Shown: piece after piece, positions 22,746 to 33,014 of the stretch
Position numbering within the stretch: the first letter of the stretch is position 1
Layout of the letters: each line of letters begins with the position of its first letter
Assembly (NCBI GenBank): GCA_003254925.1
Contig: QANZ01049480.1
Coordinates: 62,001-126,000, forward strand
DNA from: Chamaecrista fasciculata
Taxonomy: Eukaryota; Streptophyta; Magnoliopsida; Fabales; Fabaceae
Direction of reading: 5' to 3'
Length of the DNA: 64,000 nucleotides
Notes under the pieces: generated by a model
The model's input: the letters and a program-made list of their open reading frames with translations, nothing else
What the model was told of the DNA's origin: nothing
The model's database searches: none
Translations under genes and position numbers: made by a program

Positions 22746-24090
22746 GTAAATCAGAGTCAAAAGTCGAAATTGTAGAACCCAAAGCCAAACTCCAAATAAC
22801 CAGAAAGCAAAGTACAGAAACTAGATTATCCACATCCAACAAATACAAAGCCACGAAACATGATCAAGCAACCCGCATATCGGATCAGACAATGTACAAG
22901 CAGCAAAACTAGAAACAAGAGACGAAAAAGTAGAAGCCAATGAAAAAGAAATCATAACCCGAAAGAAAGCGTTGAAGGGAACACCAAAAATCTGAGACGC
23001 AATGGCCAAAGTCTGAAAACTGAAATCCCAGCTGAAAACCAATTGACACAAAACCACTAATCAGAAGCCCCACTGCACTGGAAACCACTAGATGGAAACC
23101 GAAAACTGTTGTATAAAGCTAGAGAAACCGCTTTTGTAGACCTGTAAACCGCTACTTGAAAACCAGAGACCCAGAAAACCGCTACAAGGATCCAGAAATC
23201 AGAAAACCAACGCAAAACCGCTACTAGAGTACAAAAAACCAGAAAATTGCTGAAGGAAAACCCGAAAAACCGCTTTTGGGAACAAGAAAACCGCTTTGTA
23301 AACCGGAACCCCCTTCACTGTCTGTCTTATAGTCCAGTGCCACACCGTCGTCGTCGTACGATCACCCTCTTGTTGGGAAATTATAGAGCGAGCGCAGCGG
23401 AAGAAAACGAAAAATCAAAAATTTCGCATAGCCTATAATTTCCTTCCAGGATCCACTAACTGCGTTTATACTAGTAAGGGAAGATGTATACCTAAATTTC
23501 AATCGATTGCTTTGAAACTTGCGAATCCGAGAAGTCCACAGCAACGCGTGTCCTTCCTCTGCCGGTGATCCACAAGAACAGTTTGGCAGACACCCAGGTG
23601 CTAGCCTCCAATCTCTTCTTCCCAAGAGATTACAGGAACCAATCTACAATCTTGGATTCAAGAAAACTTCTTGAATTCAAGAACCAAGGTGGCACATAAA
23701 CCTCTCACACACAAGCCCACTTTGAAACCCTAGTTTTCCAAGATTTCAAGTAGAGTTTCTCTCTCTTGAAAAGTTGACTCTTCCTCTCTCTTCTCTAGGG
23801 TTAGGTCGAATTTTTAGTCTTACTAAAAAAATGGGTCAAGTCGACTTGAGCATATGTGGGTGTTTATAGAGTCTCATTAGGGAATCACATTCCCTAACTC
23901 GTGAAATTAGGGAATTTGCAATAAAGAAATAGGAGTTCCTAAAATTTTGAATTATGATATTACACTAATATTATAATTCAAAACTAAAAGGCAATTTAAA
24001 TTTAAATTTCAAGATCAAATCTTGAAAACTAAATCTTGAATGCCTAATCCCCATTGGTCAAGAGGATTTGAATTCTTAATTAAAATAGGC

Positions 24091-24386
24091 CAAAGTCCTA
24101 TTTTGGTCCCCCAGTTATGCTCAAAGTTCCAAATTGGTCCCTCAGTTATTTTTCGTTCCATATTGGTCCCTCAGTTTTCCAAAACTTGGCACATTTGGTC
24201 CCTCAAACGTTTTTCATCCATTTTTCCGTTAAAAAAAAAGGGAAAAATAAACTTTCATCCCCAAAAGTTTGATTTTCTTATGTTAAAGTCCTTTTCTTTT
24301 TACAATAGGATCAAAATGTAAGTTAAAGAAATAAATTAAGACTTTAACTGAAGTTGCCCAAAAATACAAATTCTTCATCTTCCTCC
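24091..24386. repeat. Single GGTCCC-iterated MITE arm between the two LTR-like copies
   Basis: TTTTGGTCCCCCAGTTATG, AATTGGTCCCTCAGTTAT, ATTGGTCCCTCAGTTTTCC and TTTGGTCCCTCAAACG follow one another at 35-40 bp spacing, as in the MITE arms elsewhere in the window. No inverted partner is seen nearby. Confidence 0.45.
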
Positions 24387-24659
24387 TGTTGGGAAATCAC
24401 AGAGGGAGCGCAGTGGAAGGAAATTTAAAATTTTGGACTAAAACGCAATTAAAACTAAGAGCTAACTCTGTGATTCCTTCCAGGATCCACTAACTATGTT
24501 TATACCAGATTAGAAAGGATGTTTACCTAGTTTTGATCGGTGACTTATCGTATTCGCGAATTTGAGAAGTCCACAGAGTGTCCTTCCTCTACCAGTAATC
24601 CACACGAGCAGTTTGGCAGATGCCTAGGTGCTAGCCTCCTTCACTTCTTCCCAAGTGAA

Positions 24660-25023
24660 NNNNNNNNNNNNNNNNNNNNNNNNNNNNNNNNNNNNNNNNN
24701 NNNNNNNNNNNNNNNNNNNNNNNNNNNNNNNNNNNNNNNNNNNNNNNNNNNNNNNNNNNNNNNNNNNNNNNNNNNNNNNNNNNNNNNNNNNNNNNNNNNN
24801 NNNNNNNNNNNNNNNNNNNNNNNNNNNNNNNNNNNNNNNNNNNNNNNNNNNNNNNNNNNNNNNNNNNNNNNNNNNNNNNNNNNNNNNNNNNNNNNNNNNN
24901 NNNNNNNNNNNNNNNNNNNNNNNNNNNNNNNNNNNNNNNNNNNNNNNNNNNNNNNNNNNNNNNNNNNNNNNNNNNNNNNNNNNNNNNNNNNNNNNNNNNN
25001 NNNNNNNNNNNNNNNNNNNNNNN
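24660..25023. other. Assembly gap (364 N)
   Basis: Unknown bases inside the second LTR-like copy. Frames reported through it are artefacts. Confidence 0.99.
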
Positions 25024-26599
25024 TAAAAGGCAATTTAAATTTAAATTTCAAGATCAAATCTTGAAAACTAAATCTTGAATGCCCAATCCCCATTGGTCAA
25101 GAGGATTTGAATTCTTAATTAAAATATTACATTAATATCTTAATTTGAAATTCAAAATGCAATCTTGAAATCCAAAATGCAAGATCAAATCTTGCCCATT
25201 GGATCAAGCCATGCGCCATCCTCATGCACCATTTTAAAAGAATTTAATAAATAAGATAACAACCCTAACTCTTAGGAAGTTTTCATTATCTTATTAATAT
25301 CCCTAACAAATTGAATTAAAATATTACCCTAATATCTTAATTCAAACTTGAATCTTGAAATCAAAATCAAATCTTGAATTCAAATTAAAATCTTGATTTA
25401 AATTAACAAAACAATTTTGTTAATTAAAACCAAGAAGAGGCGCCACCCTCTCTTCTTGTTATCCAATATTAAAGAATTTAATAAATCAATAATCCCCTAA
25501 CTTTTAGGAGGCTTATCCAATTTATTGTTCCCTAATATTTTAAACCAGAATTCAATTGTAAATAGATTAATCGAATTAACTATTTAACAATTAATATATT
25601 TAAACTTGTCTAAAAAATTTAAATATCACAAACATAGATTTTATTTAAGACAAGACTTCATGTCCTAGACATTCAACTATGTCTTAAATTGTGTCACTAA
25701 AGTGACTCACGAATTAACCCTAATTCGTGTCCCAATACGGTATCTTGATCCTGCTCGTGTGTGACTCAACAGGCCTCACGTGAAGTTGGCAGCAAGCCAT
25801 CTCTATGACTCACAAGTCGAGAGCGGACTCTAGCAAGCCATCACGACTACCCAAAACACGTGAGTTATCGCTTTAACGCCAAACGACTTAACCTTAGTAC
25901 CACCTTGTCTTAATCCTGATTGTCACACGATATTTTGGTCATGGATAAGGCACGGGAAAGTCATCCTTAATCCAAACCATAACTTTCTCGATTCCTGAGT
26001 TAGTCCCATTTCCCTGTGTGGCCACACATTCCTTGGACAGACTCATCGAGGGCGCCAGTTAAATATCTCTCAACTTAATGAGAGACAAAATTCCTTCTTG
26101 GTCAACCACATTCCTCAGTACGGTAAACAACCAAACCCGTACCTAGCCTGTATGACTACCCTGTTACGGGAAACGTTGGACTAGGCCAAAGTTCGACATC
26201 TACAACGCCGGAATAGTCAAGACCTCAGGTCTAAGGGCATCGTGACAGGTGTACAGGATATGCTAGCTCATGACTAAACCCATGCAGGACTCTCCGGGTC
26301 GGTCCAGCAACTTGTAACCCTTTACATAATTGCACCATGACTCTCGTAAATCATCTCATGCGTGTATCTCCATACACCAAAGTCATGCTGGTCTTAGTTC
26401 ATTCACATTCCCACATGAATGATCGACCAGGGACAGTTTAGAATAATTATCTCATAATTAATCAGGGATTGTTATCACATTAAACATGCTAATAATATGA
26501 TAACGACATAATTTATCATCCATAAATTAATCAAAATATATGTTCATACATATAAAATGATTGGCCCTAGGACACAATCTCCATCACGTCTAGCCAACA

Positions 26600-27498
26600 C
26601 GATTCCACCACCGTCTGTTTTATAGTCCGGCGCCTACCCACACACACCCACCGCCGGCGACAAAATTGGAAGAACAAACACGCCTCTTCCGTCGCGCCGT
26701 GTGAAAGAAAACAACCGTAGCAAGGTCGCTTCGAGCTGTCGACTTTTGATCTGCCCGTTGTGAGTCGTCCCATATCTTCACGCGTCGAGACGCGCCTCCA
26801 CTCGCCGTCTGTGAAACAGTCTGGCGAGTGGTCTCTCTTCAGGTTCTCATCTGTTCTCTTTTGCTCTTAGAGACTAGGAGAAAAGAAGTGTCTTGTCTCT
26901 GTTCACATCTTCAAAAATAATTTATCTAAAATTTTTATAAGATCAGAATCTAGAAAATTTTTATATATATTTTAGTATATGAGATCTAAGTCAAATCTTT
27001 CTTAAATATGTTGTTTAATTTTTTTTTCTTTTCTTATATTATTATATTAAGTTCTCATTAAGCGCATAACTATGTTAACCTTTATTGTATATATGTCTTG
27101 TTTTGGTCTTTTTTTTTGTGGTAGAAGTAGAATTGTTTGGTTTTCACTCATTGCCTTTTCTCATGAATGATCATCTTTCTCACAAAAAGGGAAAAACCAT
27201 AGCAACTCCCACATCCAACATTGGCATGCCCATTTACAGTATGATGCTGCTAGCCAACTTTACAAATTAAGCACAAAAACGTTCATTCACAAATCACACT
27301 TATAACATCATGGGACTTTATTCTCATTATCTCCTTTATCTACTTTTGTCTCTTACCTTATATTAATCAAGACAAATCCTCCTATTTCCATCCTTTGGTC
27401 TCTACTTGCATGCGTTCATTATGCCATAACCTCACCATGCATAGTGAATGAGGTACAAAATTATTCATTTTCTTTCCAAACACATATATTATTTATTT
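26600..27498. other. Intergenic, no gene seen
   Basis: The first 300 bp are unusually G+C-rich. They include a sequence (CCGTCTGTTTTATAGTCC) that resembles one upstream of the LTR-like region (CTGTCTGTCTTATAGTCC, about 23319), and a hairpin with perfect 9-bp arms CCACTCGCC/GGCGAGTGG near 26798-26831. The remainder is A+T-rich. Small open frames have no recognisable product. Confidence 0.4.
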
Positions 27499-27948
27499 GG
27501 CAAAAGCACTATTTTCGTATCTAAATTTTACATCAATATAGTTTTCAATTCCATTCTCAATATTTGTTTACTATTAATTTTGTCCCAAGGTTTAATATTT
27601 TGGTCGATTTTATCTTTTGCTTTAACTTTAGCTAAATATTAATAACAGATTTTATATGACTAATGATATATAATATAAAATTAGTAGAAAAAAAATTTAA
27701 ATTTTAACATTAACTAAATATTGATAACAGCTTTCATGTAACTAATGAATATAATATAAAATTGATAAAAAAAACTCAAATCTTAACTTAGATCGAAAAA
27801 CACAACAGAATGTGTTGTTAATTTATTAAAAGAATAACGAATAAAACCGATCAAAATGTAAAACTTTAAAGATAAATCAACAGTAAACAAATATTAAAGA
27901 TAAAATTAAAAATTAATATAAAATTTGATAATGAAAAAAATATTTTTG
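27499..27948. mobile_element. MITE-like inverted repeat
   Basis: The left arm (GGCAAAAGCACTATTTTCG, AATATTTGTTTACTATT, TATTTTGGTCGATTTTATC) is mirrored on the right (GATCAAAATGTAAAAC, AACAGTAAACAAATATT, AATATTTTTGC). The arms are diverged and no clear target duplication was found. No coding potential. Confidence 0.5.
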
Positions 27949-28625
27949 CATAATTATTTTGTCATAGGACAATGCATGTTAATTACTAGAAGTTCTAACT
28001 CCATATATATTCTCATTACTCCTTTCTCCCTTTTAGTGCTACTTCTAAAAAAATGAAAAAAGTGTGCAATTAACACAAGTGATGATTTTTCAGGCAAAAA
28101 AAAAAAAAACACANATGCCCATATAACTGACGACCGCCTCACTCACATGAGACGCCCGCCCCACAAACCCAGAAAAACCCCAAACGACACCTTCATCAGA
28201 AGGCACGAACTCGATGAACAGTCACCCAGAAAAACCCAGAAAAACCCAGAAACTCAACACCCCACACCCAGACCCACACCCATTTTCTCGCTGTCCCACT
28301 CACAAACTCACACCCTACAGCGAATGACCACCACTCTTTTCAGACCAACCACCCATTTCCGCCGTCACCCACGACGGCCTCTCCAACAGTCAGACACGAA
28401 AACACATTTTCCTCAGAAAAACAAACCCTAACCCAGCGACAAATATACACAATCGATAGAAAATGCTTACCAACAAGCTTGTCACTGGGACCGATTCACT
28501 TCCACGGTCACTTCTCTCCGATTTCCGGCGACGGTTAAGCAACTCCGGCGACTGGACTCCTCAGATTTCTCTCTTCTCTCTCTTCAACTCGCTGAATGGC
28601 TAAAAGTGCAAAAGACACAACCTTT
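27949..28625 (-). other. C-rich leader-like region, possible transcribed leader on minus strand
   Basis: Read on the minus strand downstream of the TATA-like box at 28626-28640, this has a pyrimidine-rich leader (GAGAGAAGAGAGAAATCTG), CCGGAGTT/CGCCGGAAATCGGAG motifs, and a donor-like GTAAGC near 28469. This pattern fits the first non-coding exon of a gene or retroelement whose body is missing. The plus-strand frames here are low-complexity and rejected. Confidence 0.3.
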
Positions 28626-28640
28626 GGCCCTTTTATACCC
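28626..28640 (-). promoter_or_regulatory. TATA-box-like element GGGTATAAAAGGGCC
   Basis: A strong TATAAAA match in a G+C-rich setting on the minus strand, with a leader-like sequence starting about 30 bp further on. There is no transcript evidence. Confidence 0.4.
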
Positions 28641-29550
28641 TTGCGAGCGCGGCATACGAGGCGTTTTTTGCTTTTCAAATTTCTGCCTCCCGGGTAGCGA
28701 CACGTGTCCCTGACAAGACAACCCTACCTACCACTTGCCCGCCCGCCATGAACCACTGACTTTCCATTTTCCCATGGAAGGCCGCCATTCCTCTTATTTC
28801 CTCTGCGTGGGGGACAAGTACTCCCGCACATTTTTGGGCGTTCGCCAATCGACGCGAATACACTGCCCAAGCACGGATCCCATCGCACTCTCTCCAAATT
28901 TGTCATCCCGCTCGCCTTAAGGAACAGTACGACGAACGCGCTCGTAGACTTCTTTAAGGAGGGACTTGTGATACATCACTATTTGGGCGTACGCCTAAAC
29001 GGCCCTCGCACCGGGCCTCTTCTCCCCTCCGCACCTTGCGAGACGCCCTCGAGTCAATCGGGCGCCCTCAACACACTTAGGGGCGGTCATGATCCATCCT
29101 GGGTCTTGGCGCCCGTCCCCCAAAATGACACGTGGCCATCCACGATCACCCTGCTCCGCAATCCACGCTACGGGGGATCGTGGGCTGCGAACCAGCTCAC
29201 CCACGATCTCCAGTCTCTAGGCGCCCGCCTAGAAACACAACGCGCAATCACCCACGATTGCCTTGCTCCGCAAATCTCGGCCTCCACCATCTTCGCTGGT
29301 GGAGATCGTGTCCATCTACGTGGTCCGCCCCGCGCGCTGACCACCTCTCTCTTCCCTGCTCTATAAATAGAGCCCATTTCACCAGTTCAAGGTTAGCTAC
29401 TTCTTACACTCTCAAACTCTCTTACTCTCTGATTACTCTCTTACTAACTTGAGCGTCGGAGTACACTTCGCAGGGCCCCCCTGTGAAGCTTTTGCAGGTC
29501 TTCGTTCAAGTCTTGGCTCTTGCAGCCCTCTCCGGTGAACTAGGTAAGTG
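28641..29550 (+). mobile_element. LTR-like promoter region of a Ty3/gypsy (Tat-like) element
   Basis: G+C-rich U3-like sequence with internal sub-repeats (CTGCTCCGCAATCCACG and CTTGCTCCGCAAATCTCG) leads to CTATAAATAGAGCCC near 29361. About 90 bp later comes ACTTGAGCGTCGGAGTAC followed by GCAGG-type sequence. The same order, TATAAATA then ACTTAAG-ATCGGAG then GCAGG, occurs at about 31490-31610 and 57015-57165. I know this order from LTRs of Tat-type gypsy elements. LTR ends and duplications were not located. The 132-codon frame at 28968-29366 is not credible as a gene. Confidence 0.45.
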
Positions 29551-30376
29551 CCAGTCATTTTCCAGTTTATCAACAAGTGTTTTGAAAGAAAAATTACTAA
29601 TTACTAGCTCGTTTTAATTAGAACTAGCTCTTGATATGCTTGTAAGTTGTAAGTTATAAGTTGTAACTGCCTCCGACTAACGTTGATGGTTACATTGGGA
29701 AATAAATATGACTAACATTAGTTGTTGGAAAATACTCTTGGGTATGTGAAAAGCTTGTAGGTTGTAGCTAATTATCATTAATATCTTGAAGAAACATTAT
29801 TGACGAGAAAATATAACTGTTTTGTTGAAAATGATGTCAGAGTTTTCCATAATTTGGATCGGGAAAAATATATTATTGAAATAATAATGTGAAGCCACTT
29901 GACGATTAATAATTACTCCATTCACTCCATCAGGTTCTATATATATTTGATATTTAAGGTAAATACACACGGATTAAGAAAATGATTGGCTCACCGAGAA
30001 AAATGAGATAAAAAGACTAAATTATCCCTATTGAAAATAATAGAAATACTTGGGAAATACTTATTCATTTATGACTCTACTATATTTAATAGGGATAAAA
30101 TGGTAAACAAATAATTAATGCTATCTTGAATTTATAAAACATCAGATATTTTGAAACAAAAAAAATTCTCTAAAACATCAAATATTCAGAACCGGAGAGA
30201 GTAATAATTTTAATAAAAGTGATCACTTGCTTATCTTGTTTATCCTAAAATAGAATAATAAGATAATTAAATGGGGTTGGCATGGGGTTTTGTGCGTTAG
30301 TTGCGGCAAAAGTCGCGACTCACTAGCTCCAAAAACACTTGGTTCATGTTTTGCTCTCTTATAACATGGTTACAAA
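29551..30376. other. Intergenic, no gene seen
   Basis: A+T-rich sequence beyond the LTR-like region, with no recognisable coding or RNA feature. Confidence 0.4.
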
Positions 30377-30385
30377 TTGTAAAAA

Positions 30386-31214
30386 GGCTTAAGTGCAATT
30401 TTGGTCCCATAACTATGACAAAGGTTTCATTTGGGTCCCATAACTTTTTTTGTTGCAATTTTGGTCCCATAATTATGACAAATGTTTCATTTTGGTCTCA
30501 TAACTTTTTGTGTTACAATTTTGGTCCCATAACTATGACAAAGGTTCCACCGTTAGTCCCTTGGTGAATTCTATCCATATTTAGTCGTTAAGTATTACGT
30601 GGCATAGTGACTAGGATCATGATGTGACAAAATAAGATGAAATGGACTGAAATAGGATCTATATGCAACATATTAAAACTTATCTATACCCAACCACAAT
30701 ATATACAAAGAGTGGTACTTCCTCTTCCTCGTCAGCCCAACGAGACTTCCTCTTCCTTGTTCTGCTTCCGGATTTGCCGTCGCCGCCGCTTTGGTCGTTC
30801 GACTTTGGCTGAGGGTCCCATCGACTTCGTCGGTGCCTTCTGCTTGAAGTCTCTTCTTCCCCACCAGATTGGTCCCTGTCAGTATCACTCTTTGTATATA
30901 TGGTGGTTGGGTATAGATAAGTTTTAATATGTTGCATATAGTTCCTATTTCAGTCCATTTCATCTTATTTTGCCACATCATGATCCTAGTTACTATGTCA
31001 CGTCATACTTAACGGCTAAATATGGATGAAATTCACCAAGGAACTAACGGTGGAACCTTTTGAGAAGTTATGAGACCAAAATTGCAACAAAAAAAGTTAT
31101 GGGACTAAAATGAAACCTTTGTCATAGTTATGGGACCAAAATTGCAACAAAAAAAGTTATGGGACCAAAATGAAACCTTTGTCATAGTTATGGGACCAAA
31201 ATTGCACTTAAGCC
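30386..31214. mobile_element. Pack-MULE-like element with ~330-bp TIRs, 9-bp TSD and captured gene fragment
   Basis: TTGTAAAAA is duplicated exactly at 30377-30385 and 31215-31223. The element begins GGCTTAAGTGCAATTTTGG and ends with the complement. The two arms (about 30386-30718 and 30885-31214) are closely similar inverted copies: outer parts with iterated GGTCCCATAACT and inner parts with AAATGGACTGAAATAGGA and TTATCTATACCCAACCAC. The centre of about 165 bp is G+C-rich and coding-like and is described separately. Long TIRs, 9-bp duplications and a captured exon fit the Pack-MULE definition. Confidence 0.85.
30719..30884 (-). pseudogene. Captured fragment of splicing factor SF1 / branchpoint-binding protein
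   Basis: On the minus strand one frame reads [15 protein letters not shown], then [20 protein letters not shown], then [16 protein letters not shown]. The paired RRSRWDP and RKRKSRWAD motifs are, as I recall, characteristic of the N-terminal region of plant SF1 homologues (the branchpoint-binding protein), including the ULM-like SRW core that contacts U2AF65. It lies between the TIRs of the Pack-MULE-like element and has no start, KH domain or zinc knuckle, so it is a gene fragment. The identification rests on motif memory, not on a search. Confidence 0.65.
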
Positions 31215-31254
31215 TTGTAAAAATTATCACTCATCAAAAGGAAAAAAACAAGTC

Positions 31255-31765
31255 AAAATTTTATTTTGATCTTTAAATTATAAGATAAATTTTATTCTGG
31301 TTCTTAAATTATTTTTATTTTATTTTAGTCCTTAAAGCTTTTTCATTTGTTTCACTATTAGTCATAGTTGTGATTTCTTCTTATTTCTACAATTACCTTT
31401 GAATTAGACACCAATAAGGGATCCCTAATACCTCAATTGGTTATACATGTTGTAACTACCTCCTATCTCTCATTCATGCTCGAGATTGGGTATAAATAAG
31501 TTTGCTCTTCTTATCTTAAAGTACACACTCTCATTCTCTCATCTTGATTACTTAAGTATCGGAGTGGTTGACAAGGTTTAAATTTTACAGTGCCTTTGTT
31601 GCAGGTCTTTTAACCGATCACGAGAGTCACGACTTTAGGTAATAGCTTCATCAGACACTTAACCTAGATAAAATTTTTTTCAAAACGAAATAAAAAATAG
31701 GTTAAGGACTAAAATGAAATTTGTTCTATAGTTTAGGGACCAAAATGAAATTTTATCTGAAAGAA
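31255..31765. mobile_element. Composite repeat: diverged inverted arms around a Tat-like LTR remnant
   Basis: Outer parts are inverted: AAATTTTATTTTGATC with TTTAGTCCTTAAAGC on the left, and TTAAGGACTAAAATGAAAT with GGGACCAAAATGAAATTTTA on the right. Between them, GGTATAAATAAG (about 31490) is followed by ACTTAAGTATCGGAGTG (about 31551) and TTGCAGG, the LTR signature also seen at 29361-29490 and 57015-57165. Boundaries are approximate. Confidence 0.4.
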
Positions 31766-31832
31766 GAAAAGAATAAAAAGAAAGGTAGAAAGTAAAACTA
31801 AAACACAAGAGAAATGACAAACGTTCAACGTT

Positions 31833-31842
31833 GTATAAATAT
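31833..31842 (+). promoter_or_regulatory. Possible TATA box of the kinase gene
   Basis: TATAAATATA lies 1.2 kb before the kinase ATG. It would give a 5' leader with a first exon ending near 32172 (AAG before GTTAGC) and an intron to 32935, after which the leader continues to the ATG at 33015. This is a proposal from sequence alone. Confidence 0.35.
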
Positions 31843-32307
31843 AGGAAATGATTCCCAATGATGTTAGGGTGGTTTCAGTTTGGGTTTTCTCCTTTCAAGA
31901 ATAACCACCGCTCAGAAGAAACCTATTTTTAAAGCTTTCTTCTCCCTTATCCTTTCTGGTTCCATTCATCTCAATTTCTCTGCCTTTCTCAGACTCAGAC
32001 CCTCACCAATTTCAGAGAAGGCTTCATTGATTCTCACAAAATTAGTGATCCTTCTTTAAAATTCTAGGTGTGGGCACGAGCTGATAAATTGCCTTCGCTT
32101 CGCTTTTCAATTCTTATCATATGATATTAACCACTTGAAACCAAAAACTCAACATAATTGTGGCTTTTTAAGGTTAGCTTCTTTTCTCTTCATGCTGCTC
32201 TGTTTTTCTTTTTTGTCATTTGTTTTGTGCTTACTTTGTTGTGTATTTGTTTGTTTAGTTACAAGTTAAACGAACAAGTAGATTTCCGATTGACTCTCTA
32301 GAAAAAT

Positions 32308-32935
32308 AATCCTGGGGTTGTTTTACAAAGCTAATGAGACAATTTCAACATGAAAAGTTAACACTTTGAAGGTTTCTCTCCCCTGTTTTGTCATGTTTGG
32401 TTTTTAAGTTTGTTAAAAAAAATGTTCGGTTTTTAAGGTTTCTGTACTAGGGTGGTACATAGATTTTGGATTTCATATCACAGTCCAAAAACCATTCATG
32501 GGGTTATTCTAAAATGACCAATCACACAATTCCTAATTAAAAAGCTAACATTTTGAAGGCTACTCTCCCCCGTTTCCCCTGTTTTTTCCTTTTACTTTTC
32601 AGTTTTCACATTATGTTTTTAAGGTTTTAAGGTTTCAATACTGGATTACCACACAGATTATAGATTTTGCAGACTCAAAATCATGATGGGGTTATTCTAA
32701 AATGACCAATGACACAATCACAAATGATAAAGCTAACATTTTGAAGGTTACTCTTCCCTGTTTCCTCTATTTTTTCCTTTTACTTTTCAGTTTTCACATC
32801 ATGTCTCATGTTACCACACAAATTTTAGATTTTGCATCCTCAAAATAGTAATGGGGTTATTTTTAAACGACCAATCAAGCAATCCCAAATGATAAAGCTA
32901 ACATCTTGAACATGTCTCCCCTGTTTTCTCTACAG
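32308..32935 (+). repeat. Four-unit tandem repeat (~166-187 bp) upstream of the kinase ATG, inside a probable 5'UTR intron
   Basis: Units start near 32312, 32498, 32686 and 32851 with TGGGGTTRTT. Units 2-4 then share AAAGCTAACAT, TTGAA and a pyrimidine tract (CTCTCCCCTGTTT). Units 2 and 3 end in CCTTTTACTTTTCAG (AG at 32601-32602 and 32789-32790) and unit 4 in TTTTCTCTACAG (AG at 32934-32935). GCTAAC resembles a plant branch point, so each unit looks like a 3' splice-site cassette. The donor AAG|GTTAGC near 32173 would make 32173-32935 a 5'UTR intron. Confidence 0.6.
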
Positions 32936-33014
32936 CCATACCATACAATACAAGTAGGAAGAAGAAGAAGAAGAAGAAGAAGAAAGAGAAACGAACATTT
33001 TTGCTTTTTCAGTA

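Larger units (their letters stand above)
19000..23370 (-). mobile_element. L1-type LINE, nearly complete ORF2, decayed
   Basis: Read on the minus strand, a leader (23370 to about 22750) is followed by an endonuclease, a reverse transcriptase, a zinc-binding region and a C-terminal extension in the usual order, ending in a 3' tail near GATATATATAAAAAACGG. The frame is broken by TAG codons at 22527-22529, 20846-20848 and 19476-19478, by a one-base loss near 21372, and by shifts near 20262 and 19950, so it is not active. No ORF1 was found in front; the leader is unusual in repeating AGCGGTTTT. Fragments of the same family are at 878-1305 and 39464-41795. Confidence 0.88.
23371..26599. mobile_element. 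Nested or duplicated LTR-like sequences starting TGTTGGGAAAT (contain assembly gap)
   Basis: Two similar segments begin with TGTTGGGAAAT, at 23371 and 24387. They share the same order of blocks (GAGCGCAG, CCTTCCAGGATCCACTAAC, CAGTTTGGCAGA, GGTGCTAGCCTCC, and a CAATTTAAATTTAAATTTC block), so they are two copies. The first stops near 24090. The second runs through a gap to about 26599, where TAGCCAACA mirrors the TGTTGG start. Boundaries of the TGTTGG...CCAACA type suggest LTRs or a non-coding LTR element. I could not find matching 5-bp duplications, and there is no gag-pol. Confidence 0.45.

Noticed and set aside
19059..22760. Amber (TAG) recoding in the LINE
   Set aside because: The frame also has deletions and shifts, and the sister copy has sense codons at equivalent places, so decay is the simpler reading.
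28147..28431. 94-codon Pro/Thr/His-rich frame
   Set aside because: Low-complexity translation of a C-rich leader-like sequence with no domain.
28968..29366. 132-codon plus-strand frame in the G+C-rich region
   Set aside because: Open by composition only; several overlapping frames on both strands are open, and the region reads as LTR promoter sequence.
30637..30927. Plus-strand 96-codon frame in the Pack-MULE-like element
   Set aside because: It reads through both inverted arms; the recognisable SRW motifs are on the minus strand.
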